From positions 186,001 through 250,000 of the forward strand of contig OY761541.1 of assembly GCA_963664625.1 (NCBI GenBank): DNA of 64,000 nucleotides, read 5' to 3'. Below are positions 17,001 through 25,763 of this stretch, one piece after another. How positions within the stretch are numbered: position 1 is the first letter of the stretch; every line of letters starts with the position of its first letter. Source of the stretch: CBDCFV01 sp963664625 (GTDB lineage: Bacteria; Chloroflexota; Dehalococcoidia; Lucifugimonadales; UBA3495). The translations under genes and the position numbers were made by a program. The notes below the pieces were generated by a model, which worked only from the letters and a program-made list of their open reading frames with translations, was not told the DNA's origin and searched no databases.

Positions 17001-17176
17001 TTGGTTGACCCGGAGCCTGTGCTGGGATCCTTACTCGACTTCCTTAAATCTGCGCTAATGATCTTGATATCTTCAATGGTTTCCCTGATGGTAGACCCGA
17101 ACAAAGATTTCCACCACTCGGACTTACGGTTGGACGCTTCGTTGCCCGGCTTAACTTCCCGTTCACTTATGGACAT
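16997..17176 (-). CDS. Small soluble protein, first of an overlapping pair
   Basis: 59 residues (MSISEREVKPGNEASNRKSE onward), polar and charged with an amphipathic middle (WWKSLFGSTIRETIEDIKII). ATG preceded by GGAG at about ten bases. It ends in an overlap with a 51-codon membrane-protein frame. The composition and coupling support a real two-gene unit or a two-component small complex. The function is unknown; an alternative is an ancient frameshift of one gene. Confidence 0.5.
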   Translation of the reverse strand: MSISEREVKPGNEASNRKSEWWKSLFGSTIRETIEDIKIISADLRKSSKDPSTGSGSTK

Positions 17177-17243
17177 CGGTTGAAACTCCGAGTTCTCAAT
17201 GGCATCGCTTTGCGAGTTGGGGACACTACTACGATAGAGTTTA

Positions 17244-18122
17244 TCACGTCGGACGCTTCTTGTCTCTGAGCCGCCTCCCGTGGAACAGGTACTGCTGGGC
17301 GTAACCGCCGTAACGTCCGAAGTGCTCCATCGCCCACTCCAGCATCACGCGGTCCGGCGGCGGCTTCTGACCCGGGAAGTACCACTCCGCCAAGGCGCGG
17401 CGCACCCATACGTCGATGGGGAAGGCCTCCAGCTTCTCCAGAGAAAACACCGCTATGCAGTCGGCTATCTTTGGTCCAATGCCACGCTGCTCCATCAGAG
17501 CGGCCTTGGCCTCCAAGTAAGGCATTTCGATCAGGGCGTCAAGTTCCAAACGGCCCTCCAACACTGCTACCGACGCCAAGTGCACGTAGGGGGCGCGGAA
17601 GCCAAGCCCAAGCCTTCGCAATTCCATTTCGCCCGCCTCAACCAAGTCCGCAGGTCGGGGGAAAGTGTAGCGAGTATGGCCGTTCAGGCTGACTGGTGAG
17701 CCGAAGGCCTCGGACATAGTCTCCATCATGTGGTGGATACGCTGGATGTTGTTGTTGGCTGAGCAGATGAACGCCACCAAGCACTCCCAGGGTTCCGTCC
17801 GCAACACCCTAAGACCCGGGTACCGCTCCACCATTTCCGCCACCCTTGGGTCGCGGTTGATGTCCACGTAAATGGCCTCAATATCATCGTCCAGCCTGAA
17901 GTAACTTGCCAGCCGGGCGGCCATGTCCGCCGGAGAGGAGGGGGCGCATTGAAACTCCACGGTCTCGGCGGTCTGCCGGATGCGCACCAAGTCACCCCGG
18001 ACAACGCCCGTGTACCAGCCGTCGTCGCCGTCCTTGGGATAGGCCCATCGGTGGGCCTGCCCGCTCTCCAAGCTGGCGGCCAAGTCGAAGGGCTGGTCAA
18101 TGAGAAGCCGCGAAGTCGTCAC
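17244..18122 (-). CDS. 8-oxoguanine DNA glycosylase (OGG1-type HhH-GPD), intact copy
   Basis: A 292-residue bifunctional glycosylase/AP-lyase family member. It has the OGG1 hallmark FICSANNNIQRI, the hairpin-helix-hairpin GIGPKIADCIAVF with the Schiff-base lysine, and the catalytic aspartate in FPIDVWVRRAL. The GTG at 18122 follows GAGGAAGAAG and gives the same N-terminal length as the paralog upstream, whose last 26 bases it overlaps. The first ~90 residues are nearly identical to the paralog's. Expected role: excision of oxidised purines. Confidence 0.9.
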   Translation of the reverse strand: MTTSRLLIDQPFDLAASLESGQAHRWAYPKDGDDGWYTGVVRGDLVRIRQTAETVEFQCAPSSPADMAARLASYFRLDDDIEAIYVDINRDPRVAEMVERYPGLRVLRTEPWECLVAFICSANNNIQRIHHMMETMSEAFGSPVSLNGHTRYTFPRPADLVEAGEMELRRLGLGFRAPYVHLASVAVLEGRLELDALIEMPYLEAKAALMEQRGIGPKIADCIAVFSLEKLEAFPIDVWVRRALAEWYFPGQKPPPDRVMLEWAMEHFGRYGGYAQQYLFHGRRLRDKKRPT

Positions 18123-18999
18123 CTTCTTCCTCATCCCAGTCCCAGCGTCGGCTCCAGTAGTAAAGGTATAAACTGGCATAGCCCGTGTGGGGACCGTAGT
18201 GGGACCTGGCCCACTCCATTAGCTTGCGGCTGGCAGGTATTTGCTGCCATGGGAAATACAATTGGATCAAGGCCAGTTCCACCCATCTATCGACAGGGAA
18301 GGAATCCAATTTTTCCAGAGAGAACAAGGCAATGCAGTGGGCAGTTCTCGTTCCGATACCCCGATGCTTACGCAGCGCTCTTATGGCGTCGGGCCCGGGC
18401 ATTGACAGTAATGCTTCCAAGTCCAAGCTGCCGTCGCTCACCGATTCGGCAATCCGGTGGATGTTATGGGCGCGAGTCGATAGTCCCAGCTTCAACTCCC
18501 GCAACTTCTCCTCGCCTGCCAACGCCAATTCTGTGGGGCTTGGGAAGGTGTATCGCTGGCAACCGTTCAAGGCAACCTTCGACCCGAACGCCTCCGATAT
18601 ATCCTCAACGTTTCTTTGAGTAGCCTCCACACTGTTGCTGGCCGAGCAGATGTAAGATACCAAGCACTCCCAAGGCTCTTGACGCAGTAATCGCAAGCCC
18701 CGGTATCTTTTCACGATAGCCGCCATCTTTTCGTCGTTGCGCGTGATGTCGGCGTAAATCGCCTCGATGTCGTCGTCCAGCCGGAAATAGCTTGCCAGCC
18801 GTACCGCCATGTCCGACGGAGAGGAGAGGGCGCATTGGAACTCCACGACCTCGGAGGTCTGCCGGATACGCACCAAGTCCCCGCGGATAACGCCGGTGTA
18901 CCAGCCGTCGTCGCCGTCCTTGGGGTAAGCCCAGCGGTGGGCCTGCCCGCTCTCTAAGCTGGCGGCCAAGTCAAAGGGCTGGTCAACGGCGAGGCGCAC
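18097..18999 (-). CDS. OGG-type DNA glycosylase paralog lacking the catalytic lysine
   Basis: A 300-residue tandem paralog of the downstream glycosylase. The N-terminal domain is almost the same, but the catalytic half has diverged. The hairpin reads GIGTRTAHCIALF, with arginine where OGG1 enzymes have the Schiff-base lysine. The asparagine-rich NNNI block is replaced by ASNSV. The aspartate is kept (FPVDRWVELAL). The acidic C-terminus is WDWDEEEGDDFAASH. It may be a monofunctional glycosylase, a damage-binding protein, or inactive. It overlaps the end of the DinG-like gene by 17 bases, so three repair-type genes form one transcript. Confidence 0.88.
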   Translation of the reverse strand: MRLAVDQPFDLAASLESGQAHRWAYPKDGDDGWYTGVIRGDLVRIRQTSEVVEFQCALSSPSDMAVRLASYFRLDDDIEAIYADITRNDEKMAAIVKRYRGLRLLRQEPWECLVSYICSASNSVEATQRNVEDISEAFGSKVALNGCQRYTFPSPTELALAGEEKLRELKLGLSTRAHNIHRIAESVSDGSLDLEALLSMPGPDAIRALRKHRGIGTRTAHCIALFSLEKLDSFPVDRWVELALIQLYFPWQQIPASRKLMEWARSHYGPHTGYASLYLYYWSRRWDWDEEEGDDFAASH

Positions 19000-21838
19000 G
19001 GTTGCCTCCCGCGGCTCCGTTGTAGCCGATCCAACTGGAAGTCAGCATCCCTACGGTGGACAGATTGCACGGTTGCAGGGTGCAGGGAGGTATGGACTGT
19101 AGGAACGACCTTCCGTAGGACCTGCCGGTTATCCTCTTGTCCAGCACCACGATGACACCACGGTCTTCCTTGCTGCGGATCAGCCGGCCAATACCTTGAC
19201 GGAATCGAAGGACCGCTTGGGGAACGGAATATTCCATGAACGGTTCCTTGTACTGGTCCGAGCGGGCCTTGACGATTGGATCGGTCGGCACTTGAAAGGG
19301 CAGCCGGGTCAATACCAGGGCCTTCAAAGCGCCGCTGGGCAGATCGACTCCTTCCCAGAAGCTGCTGGTCCCCAGCAGCAAACTGTTCGGGGTCTCTCTG
19401 AACCTTGACATAAGCTGCGGAGCTGAACCGTCAACGCCTTGGGCAAACACCTCCACGCCGTGCCCTTGCAGAGGAGTCCGCACCCGTTGGGCGACACCCC
19501 GGAGGGCCGAGTAGGAGGTGAACAGGGCCATAGTGTGTCCGCCCAAAGAAACTGCTAGGTCGACCAATACCTTGGACGCCGCTTGCAGGTAGCCTTCAGA
19601 GTTGGGCTGCGGCATATCCTCAGGTATTAGCAACAGGGCAGCCCTGCGATAGTCGAAGGGTGTTCCCACTTGGAGTTCGGCGCTGTCTTCCGGCACTCCG
19701 GTCCGACGCCGGAAGTGGTCGAAGGTCCCGTCGGTACTCAGCGTGGCGCTGGTCAGCACTACGCTCTCTTTCCGATTGAATAGCTGCTCCTGCAAGGTGG
19801 CGGCAACGTCCAGCGGCGCCGAATTAAAGGTGATTTCTCCTTTCCCTTGGTTCCGTTGGTTCCGCGCGACCCACAGCACATTGTCTTCGGTCTGCGGAGT
19901 CAAAATCGTTCCGAGGTTCCTTCTGAGATGCTCCAGGTTGTCATATATACCGGCGGCTTGGCTGGTTATGGTCGCTTGGTCGCTGGCTCCCGGAATCTCG
20001 GTGGTATCCAGGAATCGGTACAGCCTGGAAAGGGCTTGGGTAGTCTGTTGCAACCCCAGGTCCTGATTCTCCCAAGCAAGCGAAATCTCGTCCCATCCAC
20101 GCTGTGAACGGACGTCAGTGGTCAACAACAACTGCGATTGCTCGTCGCCCTGCCGGCTTTCCAGGAGTCTCTCACCCGCAGTCCACAGGCGTGACCACAA
20201 GTCTCTCAGGTGCGGAGGCTTTGATTCCAAATCGGATGCGATGCGCTCTCCTTCCTGTCGGACCGCCGGGGATACTTCGTCGCCCCGGAGGGCGAAGCGG
20301 AGTGACGAAGAGAGGCGTACTTGGTCTTCCAGCGGCTCTTCCAGACTGTCCGCGGTCACTTGGAAGCCGAATTGGGAAGTTGCCTCATCTTCCAGGCTGT
20401 GGGCCTCGTCGACTATCAGGTATTGATAGTCGGGGATGAGATTGCCGCCCATTGCCATGTCCGACAGCAGAAGGGCGTGATTCACCACGATGATGTGGGC
20501 CTGCTCCGCTCTTTCGTGGGCGCTGCGCATAAAGCAGGGGCTGCCGTCGCGCATCCCGGGACACCATCCCTTCTCGCCGGCGGATATCCTGTTCCAAGTG
20601 AAAGCGTCCCTGCCGGACAGGTTAATCTCGCTACGGTCTCCGGTCACCGTCTCCTGCAACCACACCGCGGTCTTGCCGAGCAGGCGCGCGTCCTCTACAC
20701 CAAGGTTGTCACTTCTAGCCAGTTGGTTCCACCGCCGCAGGCACAGGTAGTTGCTCTTGCCTTTGAGCGAGGCGGCCTGCACCACGCCTTTCTCCACCAG
20801 TCCGGCTCCTTCCAGTACACCTATCAGGGCGGGTATGTCCTTGCTGAGCAGTTGTTCCTGGAGATTGATGGTCTTGGTGGAGACTACCACACGGCCACCT
20901 CGTGCTACGGCGAAGAGCACCGCGGGGAGCAGATAGGCCATCGACTTCCCTACGCCGGTAGCGCCTTCCACCACCAAATGACGCGCTTGATAGATGGCCT
21001 CGGCAACGCTGGAGAGCATTTCCTCCTGCTCAGGACGGTGCTCAAAGCCGGAAAAGGCTTGGGCAAATGGTCCCTTGGGGCCAAGGAGGTTGACTATGTT
21101 GTTCTCATCGATGGTACCGAGGTTGCTGTCCATCCGCCGTCTTTCGGGACGGGACAAACGCTTGGAAATAGTCTCCAGGTCAAGACCGGTCAAGCCGACT
21201 GCGGAAGGCGCCGGGGCGAATTTCTCATTTTCCTTTTCCAACCCGTTCAACAGGGGAGCAATCGCCCATCGGCTGCGCGTCGCCAAGCCCATCATGTAGG
21301 TGAGCAATCCCGGGTCAAGCTCTGCCGCCCGCCGCAGCAAAGCCACGAACACACCGTGCGTCGCTCGCGCATCGTCCAAGGCGCGGTGGGCATTGACGTG
21401 GGACACTTTAAAGTGCGAGGTGAGGTTCGCCAAAGAGTATTGCATGTGGTTGGGGAGAAACATGGAGGCAAGGTCCCAAGTATCGTAGGGGACGTTGTTC
21501 AGGACCATTCCGTGGGAAGCCAGGAACTTCAGGTCGAAGTTGACATTGTGGCCCACCACGGGGCATTGCTCCAGGAACTGCTCTAGTTCGTCGGAGACGG
21601 TGCTGAAAAAGGGGGCGCGCGCCACTTGACTGGGGGAAATTCCGGTAAGACGCTGGACGAAGTCAGGGATAGTACGACCGGGATTAATAAAGGTCTGGAA
21701 CGTGTCTATAACCTGGTCTCCCTGGAACTTGACCGCTCCCACTTCGATTATGGTGTCGCGGTTTTCGTCCAGTCCGGTCGTTTCCAAGTCCAGAGCAACA
21801 CATACTTGATCTAGGGCGGGTACGGTCGGAGATAACAA
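18983..21838 (-). CDS. dinG: DnaQ-like exonuclease fused to DinG-family helicase
   Basis: A 951-residue protein. Residues ~10-180 are a DEDD 3'-5' exonuclease (ALDLETTGLDENRDTIIEVG, VGHNVNFDLKFL, HRALDDARATHGVF). Residues ~265-930 are an XPD/DinG-type superfamily 2 helicase with Walker A EGATGVGKSMAYLLP, cysteines around SNYLCLRRW, WCPGMRDGSPCFM (Fe-S cluster region), VDEAH and the motif VI block FRQGIGRLIRS. This exonuclease-helicase arrangement is known in Firmicutes and Chloroflexi DinG. The last ~25 residues look unconstrained. The TTG at 21838 is used. It probably acts in replication-repair with the two glycosylases downstream. Confidence 0.93.
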   Translation of the reverse strand: MLSPTVPALDQVCVALDLETTGLDENRDTIIEVGAVKFQGDQVIDTFQTFINPGRTIPDFVQRLTGISPSQVARAPFFSTVSDELEQFLEQCPVVGHNVNFDLKFLASHGMVLNNVPYDTWDLASMFLPNHMQYSLANLTSHFKVSHVNAHRALDDARATHGVFVALLRRAAELDPGLLTYMMGLATRSRWAIAPLLNGLEKENEKFAPAPSAVGLTGLDLETISKRLSRPERRRMDSNLGTIDENNIVNLLGPKGPFAQAFSGFEHRPEQEEMLSSVAEAIYQARHLVVEGATGVGKSMAYLLPAVLFAVARGGRVVVSTKTINLQEQLLSKDIPALIGVLEGAGLVEKGVVQAASLKGKSNYLCLRRWNQLARSDNLGVEDARLLGKTAVWLQETVTGDRSEINLSGRDAFTWNRISAGEKGWCPGMRDGSPCFMRSAHERAEQAHIIVVNHALLLSDMAMGGNLIPDYQYLIVDEAHSLEDEATSQFGFQVTADSLEEPLEDQVRLSSSLRFALRGDEVSPAVRQEGERIASDLESKPPHLRDLWSRLWTAGERLLESRQGDEQSQLLLTTDVRSQRGWDEISLAWENQDLGLQQTTQALSRLYRFLDTTEIPGASDQATITSQAAGIYDNLEHLRRNLGTILTPQTEDNVLWVARNQRNQGKGEITFNSAPLDVAATLQEQLFNRKESVVLTSATLSTDGTFDHFRRRTGVPEDSAELQVGTPFDYRRAALLLIPEDMPQPNSEGYLQAASKVLVDLAVSLGGHTMALFTSYSALRGVAQRVRTPLQGHGVEVFAQGVDGSAPQLMSRFRETPNSLLLGTSSFWEGVDLPSGALKALVLTRLPFQVPTDPIVKARSDQYKEPFMEYSVPQAVLRFRQGIGRLIRSKEDRGVIVVLDKRITGRSYGRSFLQSIPPCTLQPCNLSTVGMLTSSWIGYNGAAGGNRAPRR

Positions 21839-21901
21839 AGATGCACCTGTTGGTCCTGCCGGATCTCCCTGAGAATCTCTTGTCGTTGACTGAAGCCTAT
21901 G

Positions 21902-21925
21902 GATTCCCGCCTGCGCGGGAATGAC
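21902..21925. repeat. Short GATTCCCGC/GCGGGAATGAC inverted repeat
   Basis: Perfect hairpin GATTCCCGC-CT-GCGCGGGAATGAC. It is the minimal version of the repeat family found at 23310, 24213, 27053 and 27280. It lies in the 140-bp gap between the DinG-like gene and the PHP gene. Confidence 0.7.
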
Positions 21926-21980
21926 GGGTAAGGATCAGAAATGGCGGATTGGGCACTGCGAAGCAATTTGGGAACATCTA

Positions 21981-22691
21981 CTAAGCCGTGTAGGGCCGGA
22001 GTTCTCCGGTCCTGAGCCCCACTGCGGGATAAAAAGCCCCCAAACGAAGGGCCGCCAGGAACTCCGATTCGTTATTGATCTCGTCTCGAAACGCGGTTAC
22101 AAAACGCCCCAAGCCTTGGACGGAATGAGCGTCGCTGCCGCCGGTGACCGGCAGTTTCAGGGCGCTGGCTACTTTCATAGCGAACCCGTTTTCGTCGTCG
22201 GCCGTCCCGCCGTTGGCGACCTCCACCGCGTCCACCAACTTGAACACCGGGTGGTCCAGGGCGTCTTCCGGTTCCTTCGGCAACTCGCCCGGTACCGACT
22301 CGTATAGCAAGGGACGTCGAAACCTGGGTCGGCTTAAAACCGCCCTGAAGGGGTGGGCCGTGATTACGAAGCCGCCCACAGCTTTGGAGGCTTGCCGCAG
22401 CACTTCAGCTTTGTGAAAGCCGGCTTGGTACTGGTCCATGCCGAAGGCCAGCATGTGTCCCATGTCCGTCTCAACTTCCATCGCCCGGATCAGGACCACG
22501 TTGTGACGGCTGGCAAACCGCTCGAATTCATGCCGGTCCCACGGCCCGCTGTGTTCGGTGATGCACAGGCCCCGTAAGCCAAGCCGGTCGGCTTCCAGGA
22601 TAAGGTCTTCCGGTGAAAGGTTGCTGTCGCTGCTGCCCTTGGTGGTGTGGATGTGGAGGTCGAATAATCGGGCCATGAAGATGCTAACCAT
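21981..22691 (-). CDS. PHP-domain metal-dependent phosphoesterase
   Basis: 236 residues (231 if the ATG at 22676 is used, which places MARLFDLHIHT at the N-terminus). PHP metal-site motifs: FDLHIHTTKGS, ITEHSGP, an acidic/His pair in EVETDMGHML, ITAHPFR, and GGSDAH. This pattern fits nucleotide or histidinol-phosphate-type phosphatases of the TrpH group. The substrate is not determinable. A different PHP protein is encoded at 43950. Confidence 0.88.
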   Translation of the reverse strand: MVSIFMARLFDLHIHTTKGSSDSNLSPEDLILEADRLGLRGLCITEHSGPWDRHEFERFASRHNVVLIRAMEVETDMGHMLAFGMDQYQAGFHKAEVLRQASKAVGGFVITAHPFRAVLSRPRFRRPLLYESVPGELPKEPEDALDHPVFKLVDAVEVANGGTADDENGFAMKVASALKLPVTGGSDAHSVQGLGRFVTAFRDEINNESEFLAALRLGAFYPAVGLRTGELRPYTA

Positions 22692-22820
22692 TGTCCTTAG
22701 AGGCGATAGTGGTCCTTGACGGACCGGCTGTCCGATGGGTCCCGGTCAACCGGGCTAAGTCTATCCGCGATAACGGTAATCGTCAATGGCCGCACGTCAG
22801 CAGGGCCGACTGGGAAAGGA

Positions 22821-23306
22821 TCAACGCTTGCGGGTTGCCTCTGCCAGTCCGGGAAGGCTTTCCAAGGGCAGCACTTCCCCGGTGTCTTCGAAGTGTGTTA
22901 TCAAGCTGCGCAACTCGTCGGGCACAGGCTTGGTAGTCCCGGACTCGGACGCATATCCAACGGTAACCACCTGCATGGTGGTGAGCAACTGGTCCGAGTT
23001 GTGGCGGTAGAGCTCCATTTCCGCGGTGATGCTGGTGTTGCCGATGCGTGAGATTCGCAGGTAAAGGTCGACCAACTCGTCGACTCGCGCCGGGGCCTTG
23101 AATTCCAGGACGGTCTTGACTACCGCCGTATCGAAGTAGCCGGCCAAGGCCACGTCGTAGATGCTGAAACCCAAGTGGCGGAAATACTCCGCCTGCCCAA
23201 CCTCGGCGTAGTTGGTATAAGCTCCGAAGAATACTATTCCCTGCCGGTCGCACTCCATCCAACGGACCCGGATGGGCAGGTGGAATTTGAAGTCAGATTT
23301 GGCCAT
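22821..23306 (-). CDS. Hotdog-fold acyl-CoA thioesterase (YbgC/4HBT type)
   Basis: 161 residues with the 4HBT active-site region RVRWMECDRQGIVFFGAYTNYAE, in which the aspartate of ECDRQG is the expected catalytic residue. A mid-protein strand is FKAPARVDELVDLYLRIS. It hydrolyses acyl-CoA, chain length unknown. The start ATG is four bases after the trmD stop, and the intervening bases are the edge of a repeat element. Confidence 0.92.
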   Translation of the reverse strand: MAKSDFKFHLPIRVRWMECDRQGIVFFGAYTNYAEVGQAEYFRHLGFSIYDVALAGYFDTAVVKTVLEFKAPARVDELVDLYLRISRIGNTSITAEMELYRHNSDQLLTTMQVVTVGYASESGTTKPVPDELRSLITHFEDTGEVLPLESLPGLAEATRKR

Positions 23307-23309
23307 GCG

Positions 23310-23383
23310 TCATTCCCGCGAAGCCTGCCCCCGGCCCGGTTTCCCGCCTTCGCGGGAAAGACGGGGGAAGGGGGGCGGGAATC
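23310..23383. repeat. TTCCCGC palindromic repeat, copy A (overlaps 3' end of trmD)
   Basis: A 74-bp element. Outer TCATTCCCGC pairs with GCGGGAAT, and an inner hairpin TTTCCCGC-CTTC-GCGGGAAA is flanked by CCCCCGGCC and GGGGGAAGGGGGG. It is almost identical, and in the same orientation, to copy B at 24213, the two flanking trmD. The trmD stop codon lies in its outermost bases. Confidence 0.85.
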
Positions 23384-24131
23384 TATCGGCATTGTATCCC
23401 AGAGTCTCCAAGTATTCTTTGTCTTCTTTCGTCAGCGCTGCCGAAGCCAGAAGGTCGGGGCGGCACTCCAGGGTGCGTTCAAGGGACTTGCGCCGCCGCC
23501 ACCGCTCGATCTCGGCGTGGTGCCCGGACCGCAGCACCTCCGGCGCCTCCATACCCCGGAACTCGGCCGGCCGGGTGTAAAGGGGGTGCTGCAACAACCC
23601 GGTTGTGATGGAGTCCTCCGTAACGCTTTCCGGTGAGCCGACGACGCCAGGGACCAACCGCGAAACGGCGTCTATCAACACCATCGCCGGGAGTTCGCCG
23701 CCGGTCAACACGTAGTCGCCGATGCTGATCTGCCGGGTGACCAAACCTTGGCAGACCCGCTCGTCCACTCCGGCGTAATGCCCGCAAATGAGGACTATGG
23801 CGGATGCTTGCGCCAGCTCCTCGACTACCCGCTGGGTCAACAATTCCCCTTGAGGGGTAAACAGCACCACCGGGACCTGGGTTTTTTCGGAGTCGGTGTA
23901 ACCTGAAAGGGCGGCTTCGGCGGCCTCGAACACCGGCTCAGGCTTCATAACCATGCCATGACCGCCGCCGAACTGGTAGTCGTCCGCCGTACCGTGGGCG
24001 TCTTGGGCGTAGTCCCGTATGTCGGTGACCTCTATAGATATAAGGCCGTTCCGGCAAGCCCGGGCAACCATCGAGAACTGCGACGGCTGCCCGAAGGCCT
24101 CCGGAAACAGCGTAAGCACGTGAAAGCGCAT
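23310..24131 (-). CDS. trmD: tRNA (guanine37-N1)-methyltransferase TrmD
   Basis: SPOUT methyltransferase making m1G37. 273 residues. The trefoil-knot signature is LICGHYAGVDERV followed by ISIGDYVLTGGELPAMVLID and GSPESVTEDS. The conserved N-terminus is MRFHVLTLFPEAF. The natural domain ends near LTKEDKEYLETLG. The following ~27 residues, rich in proline, arginine and glycine (ending PGRGQASRE), are encoded by repeat copy A, which supplies the stop codon. TrmD proteins are usually nearer 240-250 residues. It is probably cotranscribed with the thioesterase. Confidence 0.96.
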   Translation of the reverse strand: MRFHVLTLFPEAFGQPSQFSMVARACRNGLISIEVTDIRDYAQDAHGTADDYQFGGGHGMVMKPEPVFEAAEAALSGYTDSEKTQVPVVLFTPQGELLTQRVVEELAQASAIVLICGHYAGVDERVCQGLVTRQISIGDYVLTGGELPAMVLIDAVSRLVPGVVGSPESVTEDSITTGLLQHPLYTRPAEFRGMEAPEVLRSGHHAEIERWRRRKSLERTLECRPDLLASAALTKEDKEYLETLGYNADRFPPPFPRLSREGGKPGRGQASRE

Positions 24132-24212
24132 TGAACCCTGAAAGACAGGCGAAGCCGCGATAAAATCCGATCCGCTTGGAGCCTGTCCGATAATCTAGTT
24201 GGACACTTTCCG

Positions 24213-24330
24213 TCATTCCCGCGCAACCTGCCCCCGGCCCGGTTTCCCGCCTTCGCGGGAAAGACGGGGGAAGGGGGGCGGGAATCCACTACCTGGCACA
24301 CTGGACTCCCGCGAAAGCGGGAGTGACGCT
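24213..24330. repeat. TTCCCGC palindromic repeat, copy B, plus adjacent hairpin
   Basis: 24213-24285 is nearly identical to copy A. It is followed by a further hairpin ACTCCCGC-GAAA-GCGGGAGT at 24305-24325. It fills most of the 240-bp gap between trmD and the amidohydrolase gene; no gene was seen there. Confidence 0.8.
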
Positions 24331-24373
24331 TGCCCCCGTGGAGACGTGGGGATGGGTATTTTCGGATAGGCTC

Positions 24374-25636
24374 TTAGTCCGCAGCCGAAGGCACTGGCAC
24401 GGCTGCGGGCGCCAGGTTGTTGACGTAGGCCTCTCCGCCTTTCATCACGACCTTGATTTTCTCCCGGTCGCGCAGCACCGCGATGTCCCGGAGCGGGTCG
24501 CCGTCAATCACCAGCAGGTCGGCCAGCTTGCCGGCCTCCAGCGTCCCGATGTCCTTCTCCATCTCCACGCACTCAGCCGCCCATCCGGTGGCCGCTTGGA
24601 TCGCCTGCATGTTGGACATACCGCGGAGCGCGAGGAGTTCCACTTCTCGGGCGTTGTCGCCGTGGACGAACCCGCCGGCGTCGGTGCCAGCGACTACTTT
24701 GACTCCAGCCTCCAATGCCTTATGCAGGCTTTCTTGGTGAATGTGCATCAACGCTTGGGCGCGGGCAATCATGTGGGGGGCGCTGACGGTGGAGTGGAAC
24801 TCATAGACTTCGAAGGTGGGCACGAAGAACGTACCTTTGTCGGCCATCATTTTCAAAAGGTCCGGGTCTTCCGCCAAGTAGGAGCCGTGCTCTATGGAGC
24901 CAACGCCGGCCTTGACGGCCATGCGAAGCCCCGGTCCGCCTACGGCATGGCACATGGTCCGCCGCCCAAGAGCTGCGGCCTCTTCCACCAATGCCTTGAC
25001 CTCATCCTCTCCGAACTCGATGTCCCTGGGCCCGTGTCCCGGGCGAGAACTGGCCCCGCCGGTGGTGGCGAACTTAATCTGGTCCGCCCCTACACGCACC
25101 ATCTCCCTGACCTTGGCCCGCACACCGTCGGGGCCGTCGGCGACGCCGGCGGGCACGCGCGCGTTGAAGTGGAATGGGTTGCGATGGCCCGACGGGGCCA
25201 CGCTGTCAGCCAGTCCGCCGGTAGGAGATATGATCGACACCGTAACCACCAAGCGGGGGCCGGCGATCAGGCCTTCTTCCACCGCCTGCTTGAACCCCCA
25301 GTCCAGTCCCCCGCCGTCCCGCAGGCAGGTGTACCCGGCCCGGAGGGTGTCCTCAATGGTGCGGGCCGTCCTCATATAAGCCAAGGACGTTGGCTCGTCC
25401 AAGTGCCACCGGTTCATCAGTTGATAGCTCTGGTGACCCAAGTGGTCGTGGCAATCGATCAGTCCCGGCATAATCGTCATGCCGGAAATGTCCACGACTT
25501 CGGTATCCGCGGGCCAGGAAACCGCCGCCCGCGGGCCGACGGACTCGATGCGCTCCCCGTTAATCAGCAGTGCCGCGTCCGGCACCGCCGGCTTGCCGGA
25601 GCCGTCGATCAGGGTGGCTCCCACATAAGCTTTCAT
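24374..25636 (-). CDS. Metal-dependent amidohydrolase (imidazolonepropionase-like)
   Basis: A 420-residue amidohydrolase-superfamily enzyme. A small beta-sandwich N-terminus is followed by the TIM-barrel metal motif PGLIDCHDHLG. Later come MCHAVGG and SIEHGSYL histidines and the GTDAGGFVHGDN aspartate block. The C-terminal sandwich starts at ETLEAGKLADLLVIDGDP-like sequence. The closest known groups are prolidase- or imidazolonepropionase-like hydrolases; substrate unknown. The ATG at 25636 has GGAGG eight bases upstream. No signal peptide. Confidence 0.92.
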   Translation of the reverse strand: MKAYVGATLIDGSGKPAVPDAALLINGERIESVGPRAAVSWPADTEVVDISGMTIMPGLIDCHDHLGHQSYQLMNRWHLDEPTSLAYMRTARTIEDTLRAGYTCLRDGGGLDWGFKQAVEEGLIAGPRLVVTVSIISPTGGLADSVAPSGHRNPFHFNARVPAGVADGPDGVRAKVREMVRVGADQIKFATTGGASSRPGHGPRDIEFGEDEVKALVEEAAALGRRTMCHAVGGPGLRMAVKAGVGSIEHGSYLAEDPDLLKMMADKGTFFVPTFEVYEFHSTVSAPHMIARAQALMHIHQESLHKALEAGVKVVAGTDAGGFVHGDNAREVELLALRGMSNMQAIQAATGWAAECVEMEKDIGTLEAGKLADLLVIDGDPLRDIAVLRDREKIKVVMKGGEAYVNNLAPAAVPVPSAAD

Positions 25637-25734
25637 CGGTAATACCTCCAAGGGAGAATCATAGCTGAGTTGACGTAGAAAAACCGGGACTTACAGCCTC
25701 CGGTGAATGGGAACAAGCCTGGCCGTTGGGTGTG

Positions 25735-25763
25735 ATGCTAAAAGACCCTTTCGGCCTTGTCAA
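25735..25763 (-). promoter_or_regulatory. Promoter of the amidohydrolase gene
   Basis: Minus strand: -35 TTGACA, 17-bp spacer, -10 TAGCAT, with a leader of about 90 nt. It lies in the 325-bp divergent gap 25637-25963, where nothing else convincing was seen. Confidence 0.75.
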
